A stretch of 64,000 bases of DNA from Trachythela sp. YZ-2020. Lineage: Eukaryota; Cnidaria; Anthozoa; Malacalcyonacea; Clavulariidae. Under the pieces are notes generated by a model, which saw only the letters and a program-made list of their open reading frames with translations, did no database searches and was not told where the DNA came from. The position numbers and the translations under genes were made by a program. Shown piece by piece: positions 32,615 through 44,200 of this stretch. The first letter of the stretch is position 1. Each line of letters starts with the position of its first letter. The DNA lies in contig JADLSH010000193.1 in assembly GCA_016169945.1 (NCBI GenBank), forward strand, positions 496,001-560,000. The letters are read 5' to 3'.

Positions 32615-33781
32615 GGACGGACGGACGGACGGACAGAAAACCCGATGGAGAAACAGAATGGCAGCTGGGTATCCAGCGTACACACATGGAAACACGAATA
32701 TACCACAAAAACTTTACTAGAAGTGTTAAATATTTAGAGAGAACCTGGTTCACACTAATAATTCGTTCATGACAGTGCAATCGAGATTTATTACATAATC
32801 CTTACCCAGTGCCACTAATGAATCTAACGTAATCCTTGTGTTTTTCCATCTTTGGTATAAATTTAATGCAGGATCGCTTTGAAATGTGGCGGAATGCCCG
32901 TCTTATTCTTTTTCTAACGGCGTTATCTAAGACACAAAAAATGTTGTCAGAGCCACCATCAATAAAGACGTCACAATTGCCATATACATTACTAGCAAAC
33001 GAATGTTGGTATGTTGCACATAACGAAAATTACCAAACTTGAGTTGGTTGCATGTCATATTAAATTAAGAAATTTGGACGTGCAGTTGAGATACCTTAAT
33101 GACTATCACGGCCTAATGTGCACATGCAAAATGGATAGTAAATATTTCCATTAAAATGGCCTTATACACTCAATGTGTTGTATACGCCTATTGAGCACCA
33201 AAGGTAAATGTTTGCGATATTGCATATGAATCTTTCTATGGAAACAGAAATATGTATCTTTTTTGTGCAGAAAAACATTGGTAGTGGGGCAACGTTCAGA
33301 TCAGGTGCAATATTTTAACAGTATACTATATTTTTGTACTGCATGAGTGACGTCAGGGAAAATTTTTCAGTAAGGCAATTAATCAATGATGAATTCATTT
33401 TCGATTGTCGTAAAGTGAAGTAACGGTAGCCTACGCGTAGACCACAGGTAGGTTAGGTAATGAAGGCTATTGCATGTGCGGGGGGGGGGGGGGGATTCAA
33501 TTATATTTGCCAAATATTTGCCAATGCTCGTGTAATCCAATTCCCAGAAGTCATTACTTTCATAAACAAATATTATATTATTATCAAAATGAATTAAACT
33601 TCTATGCAGTAAGGGACCTTACCAATACTATTTTCAATGGTATAAGGAACCACTCCTCCAGGCCACAGTTTAATACTATTGGCTATAGTGTCTCGTTTAC
33701 CACGGTAATGTTCACCATGTGTTTTTGGCTTCAAAAGGTCATGGATTGCATCATCCACAACAATATCCCCTTCAACCAAGT
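30875..33781 (-). CDS. Astacin gene B: secreted zinc metalloprotease with ShKT-like domain
   Basis: Six minus-strand exons join in perfect phase: 33781-33623, 32926-32806, 32366-32197, 31911-31660, 31311-31197 and 30920-30875. They encode about 287 residues after the missing signal-peptide exon. In order: propeptide end with EGD aspartate-switch-like motif; basic RGKR cleavage site; mature N-terminus; the HExxHxxGxxH zinc site; the SIMHY Met-turn; a Cys-rich ShKT-like module; and a short tail. All landmarks of an active astacin are present and no internal stop or frameshift was seen. Extracellular proteolysis is the family role; the substrate is unknown. Astacin-ShKT proteins in cnidarians include venom and developmental proteases, so function should not be presumed. 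One intron appears to use a GC donor. Confidence 0.88.
31197..31311 (-). CDS. Gene B exon 5: ShKT-like module
   Basis: The acceptor TTTTTACAG precedes 115 nt ending TG|GTAAGA. The peptide opens SCRNVISGCFNYAV, contains ACECNYDFMEHYC and closes RRSCGFC. The spacing of the closing Cys (C...C..C) is that of ShKT domains. It has seven Cys plus one created at the exon junction, so eight rather than the usual six. ShKT modules typically accompany secreted proteases as interaction or channel-binding modules; which applies here is unknown. Confidence 0.8.
31660..31911 (-). CDS. Gene B exon 4: Met-turn and end of the astacin domain
   Basis: The acceptor CACTTGCAG opens into GMERNFKSYSNG (first Gly split across the junction). 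YDLKSIMHYGNKAFSKNGG follows, with the SIMHY Met-turn whose Tyr is a zinc ligand in resting astacin. The closing DTNQLNQLYKC contains the last catalytic-domain Cys. A basic linker SRRRLGYY leads to the donor A|GTAAGT. There are 252 nt, phase 1 in and out. Confidence 0.9.
32197..32366 (-). CDS. Gene B exon 3: catalytic zinc-binding exon
   Basis: After the acceptor ATTTTTAAG the peptide reads CYSSIGRKGGAQ and then HEVMHTLGFFHEQSRSDRD, an intact astacin signature (HExxHxxGFxHExxRxDRD). Three His zinc ligands and the catalytic Glu are all present. The exon must end at AAAG to join exon 4 in frame and restore the usual NIQ.GM.. motif. That places the donor at GCATGT rather than a GT. Continuing past this point gives a non-astacin peptide. 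Confidence 0.92.
32568..32635. repeat. GACA/GGAC microsatellite in a gene B intron
   Basis: Roughly eleven GACA units are followed by about five GGAC units, inside the intron between exons 2 and 3 (32367-32805). Confidence 0.95.
32806..32926 (-). CDS. Gene B exon 2: N-terminal catalytic domain
   Basis: The acceptor GTGTCTTAG precedes a peptide starting NAVRKRIRRAFRHISKRSC (Asp before it split across the junction), then IKFIPKMEKHKDYVRFISG. This is the usual astacin helix and the T/SCI.F.P.....DY..I.SG strand. The donor is GG|GTAAGG, phase 2, matching the single leading base of exon 3. Confidence 0.88.
33474..33495. repeat. Poly-G run in gene B intron 1
   Basis: A run of about 14-15 consecutive G bases lies in the intron between exons 1 and 2. 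It is a likely length-variable site and possible quadruplex. Confidence 0.9.
33623..33781 (-). CDS. Gene B prodomain exon (first exon found)
   Basis: After the acceptor TGTTCCTCTAG, the exon encodes LVEGDIVVDDAIHDLL (EGD aspartate-switch-like motif), the basic site RGKRD and the mature start SIKLWPGGVVPYTIENS. The donor is G|GTAAGG. The 159-nt exon has the same 1-1 phase as the gene A counterpart at 780-935 and the same motif order. A signal-peptide exon ending in phase 1 must lie upstream (higher coordinates), but I could not identify it. Confidence 0.88.
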
Positions 33782-34663
33782 CTAGAGGAACAAGACAGAT
33801 AATTACATTATTATTCACACAGTTATTTTCTCAAGTTTGATTGGCTAATTTTCCTGCAAATAGCTGGTACGAATAATACGTCAATTGCAATTAATTGATG
33901 CAAGCAGTTTATTGAGCATGCGCACTTTAAAAACAATTCTCAGCTACACAAATATCGATTTGCTCATGCGTCGTTGACATTTTTGTGAAATTAACATTGC
34001 TCATTTTGCAGAACTGTCCGAAAACGATTGATCGTGTTTGCTTAAGGAAAATACAAAATAGCGACAAAAGCAGTCTTAAATGCATTGCGCGATGCATGCA
34101 TTTCGTTTAGTTTCGTTTTATAGCTATATCTTAGCTTCAATATCTATATTTCATTTCCATACAGAAGCTGGCGACATGTCTCCTAACCTTTTACACGGCT
34201 TGCAACAATGCAAAAAGTGTTTCAAAGTGGGGCATGATAATTGACATTTACAGCAAATATCTTCTGTATATATATGATCGAGAACCTTGAGTGTTTGCAA
34301 CAACAGCATAGGTTAATTAACACCGCCGATTATACTTAGTCAGTTAAGTTGCGTATATGTCTGTCTCGACTATTTGTCAAGACTCGAACCCTATTCCCCA
34401 TAATGTACAGTAATGACTACCATAAGGCATGAGGAATTATGGAAGGATAAGTCAGCTGCATAATTATATAGAATGCTGCATAATAAAAGCAAGGGAATAA
34501 TTGATTCTTTGTTCAATAATAATAAAAGACTGTCTAATAATAAGACCGTTCAGATAATTCTTTTTCATTCTGCTATTCTCTTCTCCGTTGGTTCACAATC
34601 CGTTGCGTTTTCGTCTGTCGTGCCATGTTCTGCTCTACAGTGCACCGTTTATAATGCTGTTTT

Positions 34664-34743
34664 GTGTTGTGTTGTGTTGTGTTGCGTTGCGTTGCGTTGT
34701 GTTGTGTTGTGTTGTGTTGTGTTGTGTTGTGTTGTGTTGTGTT
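34664..34743. repeat. TGTTG pentanucleotide microsatellite
   Basis: About sixteen GTGTT/GCGTT pentamers run in tandem. Long frames across it are artefacts of the repeat. Confidence 0.95.
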
Positions 34744-35111
34744 CTTTCTGTACTATTATATGTTCTGTTTTATTGTATTTTAAATATTGTTTTGGTCATT
34801 TCCATACGAGAACGACAATATATGTAGGCTATGTACATACATAAGCAAACAATAAACAGAAATGCAAAAATATATTTGTGATTCACAGCATTTTGTTAAC
34901 CTGGATGGGTGACAGATACGATTCTCTCCTCGATTCTCTCTAAACAAACAACACTTTAAGTTGTGCGATTATAACAGTACATGGTACAAAACGGACTATG
35001 ATATAGTTAAAATTCCAGCTCCTCGAATGTTCTATAACATCAGAATAAATATGAAAAAATATTCGAATTCTATTCTGGGTAGTGTAATTACTTCCATGCA
35101 TGTATATGGCC

Positions 35112-35194
35112 GAGGGGTGTATCACTCCAAAATAATCTCGCACACCTCAAATCTCGAACACTTTTTCTTGGAGTGATACACTCTATACGTGAAT
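35112..35194. repeat. Short foldback with TGTATCACTCCAA arms
   Basis: GTGTATCACTCCAA at about 35116 faces TTGGAGTGATACAC at about 35168, with less perfect pairing beyond. It is probably a small transposon remnant. Confidence 0.6.
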
Positions 35195-37429
35195 GGCTGA
35201 AGAAGAACCATGCCGATAACATATATTATAGCTGGACATATTAAAGATGTACATGTTATCCTAAAATATATATTACAGTATATCCATGTCATATCATGGA
35301 CTTCAAAATGCGGTCAACTTGATAGTGATAAAGGTGTACATTTCGTTGATATTGATCTGGTCTTGAAGCATTTGTTATCGTTAAAATGCATGTCAGCTAG
35401 GCTGTCACATTCCGATCAAGACCTGGGACTGAAACTGATGGTTCAAAAATGATCAGAAGCCAGAAATATACCAACACTATATACGAGGTGCTTGCATATA
35501 AGTCATACATAGTCTTACGATGTCTAAATCGGCTTATTAAGATTACTACTGACTTTGAATTGAGAATACCCAATCGATACTTTCATGCATATCAAGGGCG
35601 TAAAATCTGGATCTGATAAATAACCTTAAATTTAACATTTATTCCTGCTGGGTTTTCTAGCTGCTAATGAGCTCTTGTTGGCTTATCAGTCGCTTCATGT
35701 CAAAGGATAGTTGACCGAGATATCAAGGGTGTATTGCCAAAATTTTAACAAGGGGGGCTCTCTGATATATATTACCAGCTGGGCGAAAAATGTTAAAGTT
35801 AAAAGAAAGTCGAACTTTGTCAGAACGGCCGATTTTTAAAACTCTATAATACAAAACTTTAATAAACTGTAACATTAAACACTTCAAGTCTATAATATAA
35901 AACTTAAATACAAAACGCTAATTAAGTAAAAATTGTCTGGACAGAATTTAAACTAGATAACGAAACAACTTATGGAACTACTTCATGTTATAGGCACCTA
36001 ATGGCTTGCATTAAAGGTATAAGAATCATCGAAAAAAGGCTATATGAAATCATATACTTGTTAGAAGTGCATACCGGATTAAATAATTTAAAATGAACAG
36101 TTACAACATTGACATTATGTTTTCTCTAAGTATTATAAAGGCGGGCCGAGCTCCCCCCCCCCAACTTGACATATTGTATTTTTCAGGTAGATTGATCAAA
36201 CAGAACCGCAGTTCATTTTCCAGACAATTTTAAGACATTTTAAGAAATCATTTTCCAGACAATATCACATCAGGTTTGCCTCCCATGTAATGTATTTACT
36301 ATTTTTCACTAAAATAGATTGTATAGTTGACATTTCATAAGATGCCTCACTGGACGGATAAGTTTAATCTCTTTACTAAATTGGGGGAATGGTATTTATC
36401 ATATCACAGTAGGTAATTATCTTCTTGCATGTCCAAGGCATCTTTTCAAATTTAAACTGATGTGTTGTAACCTTTTATAAGATGCCTAGTGCGCTCTCTC
36501 GCTAGATTTACAACATTTTTACTAAAATAAGCGAGGGATATTTATCTCTACAGTATATCAGACTAGGGAATTGCCTTCTTTCATGCACTGTTACCTTGAT
36601 GTGTTCCATGATTTAAGTGTGTCTGACATAAAGCTCCATATATAGAGTTTCATACACGTAAACAACACAAGTTTTCGTATTAAAAGTCAATTGCCACTTG
36701 TAGGCCTACATATGCTGTCGTTTCGATTATAAGGGAGTAGGATGGGCAAATAAGGGAGCAAGATGGGCAAGTGTTGGGTATTTGGAATAGGGGGGGGGGG
36801 GTCAAAACGTTTACCCCATATTGAAGAAGAAGTTGCATCCCATATCTTCCTAAATTCAAGTTGCTTGGGCATTTTAATTATCAATTTAGAGATAGACAAT
36901 TTATATAGGATGGAAAGCAATTTAAGTTTTATACATAATACATTTTAAACTATAGACAGTATCTGCATGTGAGAATTTAATTTAAAATCAAACATATTAA
37001 TTTTTTTATGACCCATCCTTCAAATTACGTTTTACAAGCCGACTCTCTTAGTGTTTTGCTCATGACTAATTAATAATGCATTTGAAAAATAATCAAACAG
37101 ACAAATTAATGGCTTGATTTAACCAAAATTAAATCACGATATGGATGAAAGATTCCGAATTTTCTAAAAATATTTCCGACTTCTACAAGGTCATACACAC
37201 TGTCCCATATAAGGTTTCTTACCTCGCCTCCTGCCTTTAGGGTGTAGTCATAGAGTCTAGTCAACTAACGAGTCCCATGCCAACTCAAAGGAAAACCCAC
37301 CAATTAATTTCACATTATAAAACCTTTAGTTTACAAAATCCCTTCTAATGTATACGAAAAGACACCGCTATGGTCTACGCTATATATATTACAGTATTTG
37401 ATTCTATCATGTGCTGCAATTAACAACAC

Positions 37430-37610
37430 TAATGTTCATTTGTAACTTTGTAACTGTATAATATACCATGTAATATGTAATTGTAAATTGGGACCGCAGT
37501 AATTGGCGTAAGCTGTTGCGTGAACCCTGCCACATATTCTTTCCAAGTAATTTTATAGTCCTATATCATTGTTATGTTAGTGGCAAATCTAAATAAATAA
37601 ATAAAAAAAG
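37430..37610 (+). mobile_element. Possible non-LTR retrotransposon 3' tail
   Basis: A non-coding segment ends in AAATAAATAAATAAAAAAAG, a tail style common to non-LTR elements. No pol sequence precedes it. Identification is by general appearance only. Confidence 0.3.
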
Positions 37611-38509
37611 TATTTAAACTCTCATCATTTGGAATACAGCCAGGAGTATACATATACTTTAATGGCATTTTTACTTCCGTTTCGAAGATCCATGACATAA
37701 CGCAGCGGAATTTCCAAATTAAGTTAACAAAGCAACGAGTACAATTTGCGCATCAACACCGACATAGCGGGATATGCATTTATCCTAGTCAGTGTCCTGG
37801 TGGTTAATCTCTGTATGCCTGAGTCGAATTTTTGCCGCAGATGGAATATTATCTTATAACTGGTGGTGAAACTAGGCAAAGGCATGAATTGATATATCAG
37901 TGTGATTTTAATTTTCTAAATTTAGGTTCCTTCAAGGTCGTATAGTTACATATCCATATTTTAGTGTATCTTGGAATACATTTATAGACTGTATCCGCAA
38001 AATTTCAAAGATGAAATTTAAATGCATTCCATGTGATTTTCAATCTTGCAAGACATATTCTAAGAGAAAATCCATTCAAAGAGAGTCTTCAGGATTAGCA
38101 GTCATAACAGATCAACGCGTGACTTGTTTCGATATTTCATTCTTTCTTGACAGGAGGGAAATTATATCAAACATTTTTGTTACCAGAATATACTAATCAT
38201 GAATGAAAATATATATTCTTTCAAGTGCTAATAGAACATTTGACTATTTGTGCATCTTCGTTATAAAGGTAATCGTTCTAAATCGGTGGATGCTTCCCCA
38301 CTAGGTGTTTGAGAAGACTGCGCCGGCTACCATTAATGATGACCCGAGTCCTATTCATTACTTATATACGATTGGATAATTTATCGAAACTCTAATTGCC
38401 GAATGCAAATGAAAGAAAACACATCAACTTGAAACAGATTTAGATTCCTTTGATAACAATCTAAAGATAGTGATTGTCTAAAGTCACGTGATTAAGACAG
38501 CATCTTTCA

Positions 38510-38682
38510 GTATAAGAAGAAACAGATTTAAAGAATAAGGTCAAGAACATGAAGACGAGTTTTTGAAACTGTCTTGTTCTGAAACTTTACAGTTTCAAAA
38601 ACTCGTCTTGTTTCAATTCATATATATTGAATTTCAAGATTGACCTTATTCTTTGGGATCTGTTGTTTCTTTTCATATTTTT
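38510..38682. repeat. Foldback element with paired arms
   Basis: The left arm words AAGAAACAGAT, AAGAATAAGGTCAAG and AGACGAGTTTTTGAAACTGT are mirrored by ACAGTTTCAAAAACTCGTCT, GACCTTATTCTTTG and ATCTGTTGTTTCTTT on the right. The arms total about 60 bp with gaps. It is non-coding. Confidence 0.7.
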
Positions 38683-38949
38683 TGAAATTGTCGGCTGGCC
38701 GTGATTTTTGGACTAAGTCTTTCACGATACATTACAAGTGTTTTCACTTGATAAAGGGTTTTCAAGCCGGATATCAAAGAATTGAACATGCCGGATATGC
38801 TGGTTGGCCCTATTTTAATATTTCTTAAAACTGCGTCCGAAAACTAATCATACTGAATGGCCAGTACAGGCCGATCCAAGTTGGTCCAGTGCTGCTACAG
38901 GAGCTAACTCAAGCACCAGCAGAAACGTTCGTTGCAAACAAACTGTTGT

Positions 38950-39140
38950 TCGTAAATATGTAGGAATGCATAGTTCGTGATATATTGTAATTTGTAATTT
39001 TATGTATTGTTATATGTTTAGTGTAATATTTGCAAATTTTTGGTGGGACTTAATAAGGAACTAATAGTTCTGTTGTCCTTACCATCAGTCATACGATTGT
39101 TAAGTTAATAAAAAAACAAAACAAAACAAAAAAAACCCTG
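38950..39140 (+). mobile_element. Possible non-LTR retrotransposon 3' tail
   Basis: The segment ends with GTTAAGTTAATAAAAAAAC and an A-rich run of CAAAA units, consistent with a retrotransposon 3' UTR and tail. There is no coding sequence to confirm it. Confidence 0.35.
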
Positions 39141-41067
39141 CAATGTTTTCACTTGCGAGAGAGTAATGGGCGAACATTGCACTGCAAAGATCGCAGTTTT
39201 TGGGAATTTTGTGGCAAAGCCGCAAGAAACTATATATAGGCGTGGTTTATCAGATATTAATGCATATTCCGACGCTTCCCGACAAAGGGCAATATATCAT
39301 AACGAAACCTGCAACTCTTTTGTTGCTCTGCATGAAATATACCGAGGATATTAACAGGAAACTCTTTGTTTCCGTACTGTACACGTGAAAAATAACCTTA
39401 ATTTCATTAACCTTAAGTTCATTTACGGAATTTTATGGCACATTGATAATTTTATGGCACATTGACTCAAAACACTGAGTTAAACGTAAATGAACGTTTT
39501 CCCCCAGATGCCAAATAGTTTTTGAGGAAACATTCCCAAATTCTTAATTGAACCCCTCTTAACTTAAATTCCCCAATTTCTTCAAATTTAGTAGTGGCAT
39601 TTTCGGCGAGACAATTAACTACTTCACTCATCATTGGCTGGCATTTGCTTGTAGTTAGGTAAATATAACTTAAAACATACGGTTGTACCAATCATTCGAG
39701 GTTTTAGACAAGCTTGTTGACAGGTAGCATGTAAAAAAACGGACAATGACTAAATTTCTCGGTATAGTTTCTAATTACATGAAGGAGTGAATTTCATCTG
39801 GGGCAGAATGCTAACGTTCTGATACATAACTTTTGTTTTGGAATCAGAAATTTACAATTCTTAAAATACAGTACAGAAATAGGAAAAACGTGTGTTTATA
39901 TATATTATATACAGCATGTTTATACGCGTGCAACAGGCACTCAAACGCTACAAAATTTGGAAAATGCTTGTTGAAAAATGAAAACTAGGATCAATCATCA
40001 ATCGGCTGACGAAGAAACAAAAAATGATCATTTTACATACTAATTCTGTGGTATATATATAGCTCTTAACAAAAAAATTAACAATTTAACCTTCCAATGA
40101 ATACTATAGTATGGACAGTTTACAGTCATATACTTTTTCAGAGCAAGTTATTTCATAACAATATACACGAGCATGCAAGCATTTGATTTGGTTTTCATGA
40201 ATCATGAGCTGGGTGGTTGTAAGGGACAACACTTATCGCCTGTTATATGCTTGTTGTAAGGCAATGGTATTTGGGGAAATGAGTGAGCCAACTTATCCCC
40301 AGCAAAAGTTGTTATTCATTCCACACGATTAGTCAACGGGGATATTAGTTTAGATTGGGTAGCTTAACCCGCGACATCCGAGATTATGCATTGAACTAAT
40401 ATTTATATACGTGTAAAAATGCATGATATGTAACCTTGCTTCACTTAGTGGCCAGGCAGCCAGCGCCCAGCTGGCCAACATGGCAACATGCAGCATGTGC
40501 CACCTGTGTACCAATTCGAACATGTGAATGACAACAGTCCTATGATATATATGAGTGCATGTGATGTCTATTTTACACGTACTCTCAATACCAATGCAGA
40601 CAATCAATGTGCTCCAGCTACATCTGCATATTGTTTTGTGGCTGCCAAAACCGAGTTATCCGACATGGAACATATGAACACATTTATCTGGAGGCGGCCT
40701 TTAGTGAAAAATGCATATTGTAAACTATAATTATAAATGCGTTTCTATTGTATAGAATGCCGACCAGAGTAAAATATAGATAATGAAACTTCAGAAAATA
40801 TTTTACTAGCTGATTACGCGAGTGAAAGTGGTGGGCATATCAAGGAAAACGGGTCTCACTCGGAGGGGATTAACAGGGAATGTGCGAGTATATTTTCGTA
40901 TTTTTCATCCTTGCATGGGTCTTGATTACGCGCATTTTCAGACGCATTCATTTTTTATACGCCCCAACATATTGACAGACTGAACTTAGACCTCTCAGTA
41001 TATATGTTGAAATACGAGTTTTTAGAATCAATGCAGCAATATATATAATATTGTGATTAATTGGACT

Positions 41068-41279
41068 CAGTGGCGGAAATTAACTTTTGCCGGTGGGGGG
41101 GGGCAAAGTCTCCTAAATTTTCGACAAAACCTTCAAATTTCCGACCTGAAAACTCCCATTTACACTAAAAATAGGCTGTTTTTAGCCCTTTTTAGGTCAA
41201 AATTTCCGACATATTGTCAATTTTCGGTAAAGGTGGGAGCAGTTGAACTGCCCCCACCCCACCGAAATTTCCGCCACTG
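41068..41279. mobile_element. hAT-type MITE, 212 bp
   Basis: The termini are perfect inverted repeats, CAGTGGCGGAAATT and AATTTCCGCCACTG. They are flanked by the octamers ATTGGACT (41060-41067) and ATTAGACT (41280-41287), which differ at one base. TIR type and 8-bp duplication fit the hAT superfamily. It is non-coding. Confidence 0.88.
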
Positions 41280-41287
41280 ATTAGACT

Positions 41288-44200
41288 GCATTTTTTTGGT
41301 CAAGCGTGGCTAGTGAGTGGTGACAATGAAAAACTTAAATATATATCGAAAGGGTCAGCACAATTAATTTATGAAGCACAAAAAATACATTCAACGATGT
41401 ATTTTGGATATATGTCGTTTCTCCAAGGTAAATTCTTTATCATCATGTGTTTTATATGTTCCTTTTCGTGGTGGTCTTCTTAAATTTGTGTTCAATTTTG
41501 TAAATATTATTATATAATATACTTGTAAAATGAACGTGAACCCCCCTGATAAGCCTTGACTTTGGAAAAATAGTTACAGTGCTATAAAAAGTACCAAATA
41601 TTGCGGAAATAATTTTGTAAGGGGATATTCAAAGCCCTATTCGGGTTTATCTAGCCTGCACCACAGACATCCGTCTTCAATAGAAAATCATTTTCTACAC
41701 GTCATTGATTGGATATAGTGATTAAAGAAGCTTAGGTCAATCTGGCTAAGCATTTGAAAATTCCATACTTTCGCTGCTTGTCTGTCAGGCATGGTCACGG
41801 AAATTAACAAAACTTAAAAATAAAAAAGTAATACTAATAGTGTTTATTAAAACACGTTTAATTTTTTTAAGTGGTTAAAAAATAGTTTCCATTTAGTCAT
41901 AACTGCCTGGAGGGAGGCGGTGAGAAAGTTCCCAATTTTTTGTTTGTCGACAAAAAGATTCTCGGCGTGGAAGAACCTCTTCGAATTTTGACTTTGTGCG
42001 GAATCTTAGGGTAAATACTGAATTCAAACCAGTTATATGAATGGGATGTATATATATAGGGTGTATATATATATAGGTTGCGACAAAACTAAGAACATAT
42101 GGTAACCAAATCCATCATAAGGAGAATGACCAATTAGCATGAATAGTTATTTTGCGAAAAATATGTTATCATTTTGACAGGTTTGTCAGTTTAAAAAATA
42201 GCGTATTAGGCTAAGGAGTAATATTTATATAGGCCTACAGCATAATCCCTTTCAAAAATGACATTAGATTTTAGGATTACGCCAATAAGGCCATTGCTGT
42301 AAGAACCTATCCAGAAAGCAAACACCACCTATATGACAAACAGGTTTATCACGCAAAATAGTGTTTTCCTTGATCCTTGTTTGTGTCTCTAGGACTAGGG
42401 AGAATTATAGCAGATGAAGTAACTGCAGTACATTCTGGTTTGAGGTTTCACATATCATTTGGTACAACAAACAGTTCATATTAGAAACATTCGAATATAG
42501 ATAATAATTTGACGGTGTTTGATATTTGATATGATTGCAAAGGAATTAACCAAATTCCTAATGATCAGGATAAAAAGCACGAAAACAATCATGAATGACG
42601 TACGCATTTGCGTGCTTTACTTCGTATATAGCTGGATGTTTATAAACAGAGTAATTAATGCGAAAATCTCATCAGCCAAGTAATACTCTCTATATAAAAG
42701 TCATTGGTAATAGTTAGATTGGCTGCGGAGCTCATAATTTTAAATGACCTCTCTGTTGGAGACCGTTGTTTACATTAGTCCGATTTAATATACACCCTCC
42801 ATATTTGAGCAAAAAATTCCATCAGGCTTTTGATTGGTTTTTGGTGTATTTCGCGGTTCTGTATGAGATATATTGAGAGCTGATATAGCTACATTCATTA
42901 GACATTCCACGCGTAAATAACCTTGTCATGTTAAACGCAAATGAAGTGGCACCACGATTAATTTTTTTAACTGACACTAATTCCTATTAGAATTTTTTTG
43001 GGCGAATTCGGGTGCCAAATGCAGGCTCTTGTCTCTTAATTAGCCAGCGGCCATAAAAAAATGAATACGTCGTGTTAAATCCATAGTCATGACACGTATA
43101 GGATTCATTCGATTCAACACCAGTCACCAAATACTTTTTGCGCAAAAGTCTCGTGTGGCCACTAATGAATTATGAGTTTTGAGTGCTATTTGTAATTGTA
43201 CGTTTTGGGGGCATTTAGCGCACATTGATTTTTATTCATGTTTGACACACTCTTTAATTTGGGCATTCACTAATCTATTCTAGCTATTCACATGTTAGCA
43301 TAAAGAAGACCAGGTTTTTTCGTGAAATACTGCATGTGGATAGCTAAGATAGGGCTGCTTGATAGCCTTGATACTATCGCGATTCATATGCAAACACTAT
43401 GTGTCAGTTCATGCCTTCATGTTTGTGTTAATGCCTTCATGGAATATCTGGTTAGGCAATCGCAAATTTTGGGTTTGCCCCTATAAAGGCGGAAGGTCGC
43501 GCTTAGAAAAGAAAACAAAAGAAAAGCAGTTGTAACAACAAATAATTTCAACAGACCTACGTCGCATTCATGACAATGTTTTGACAAGGTATTCACATTT
43601 AGGCGCACTTGTTGTGATGCGGCAATGCGCAGTTTATTCTACAGCCCGATTAATCGCAGTGGTAACCAGTAAAAAACTTAAATCAATAGTCTTCGTGTGG
43701 GTTGATGAGCCAAATGTAAATTTAATACATAATGCAGGTACAACAGACCAACAGCACTGGCGGTCCTGCTGATAAAACGATGGACATTAAAGGAAGCATT
43801 AGGAGATAAGCACGTGATTTGACGCGTGTTATTTTGTGTGCTATTTGCAAATTTCCCGTAGTCATGTCTTCTAAAATTTTTCTTTCCTTGTAACGTTTAA
43901 CCGAAGGTATGTAGATAAATCCCCTCTTATATAGACGGATACAAGCACTATAGTCTAACATACAGCATTAAGTACATAGGATGTAATGTACAATATCACA
44001 TATCTTACGTTGAATTTTATAACGAGTAATTGCTCATAATACCTGGCTGTAATTTAGAGATTTTCGCATTACAGCAATTCCACAAAATATGTTCGATTAT
44101 TACTGGCAGTAGTATGGAGACAGGCGAACAGACGTCGTTAATCCACATCTTCTAATATGCCTGATTAGAGTAAAAACATGGGTGATATTAGTATTAAGAG

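Larger units (their letters stand above)
33782..41067. other. Upstream of gene B: intergenic or 5' intron, no exon identified
   Basis: No coding exon was supported. It includes the TGTTG microsatellite, several small foldbacks and retrotransposon-tail-like segments listed separately. A minus-strand ATG at about 40496 opens a signal-peptide-like run (MLHVAMLASWALAAWPLSEA). Its only nearby donor would be in phase 2, incompatible with the gene B exon that needs phase 1. Confidence 0.5.

Noticed and set aside
32505..32780. Coding frames across 32.5-32.8 kb on both strands
   Set aside because: They run through the GACA/GGAC microsatellite inside a gene B intron; the peptides are repeat translations.
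34473..34844. 123-residue plus-strand frame
   Set aside because: Its core is the translated TGTTG pentanucleotide repeat (Cys/Val runs).
39467..39691. Minus-strand 74-residue frame as a real exon
   Set aside because: It has moderately protein-like composition but no clear splice sites, no recognised domain and no link to neighbouring exons.
40440..40500. Signal-peptide-like minus-strand start as the first exon of gene B
   Set aside because: The run MLHVAMLASWALAAWPLSEA is attractive, but the nearby donor (AAG|GTTACA) is weak and in phase 2, whereas the gene B prodomain exon needs phase 1.
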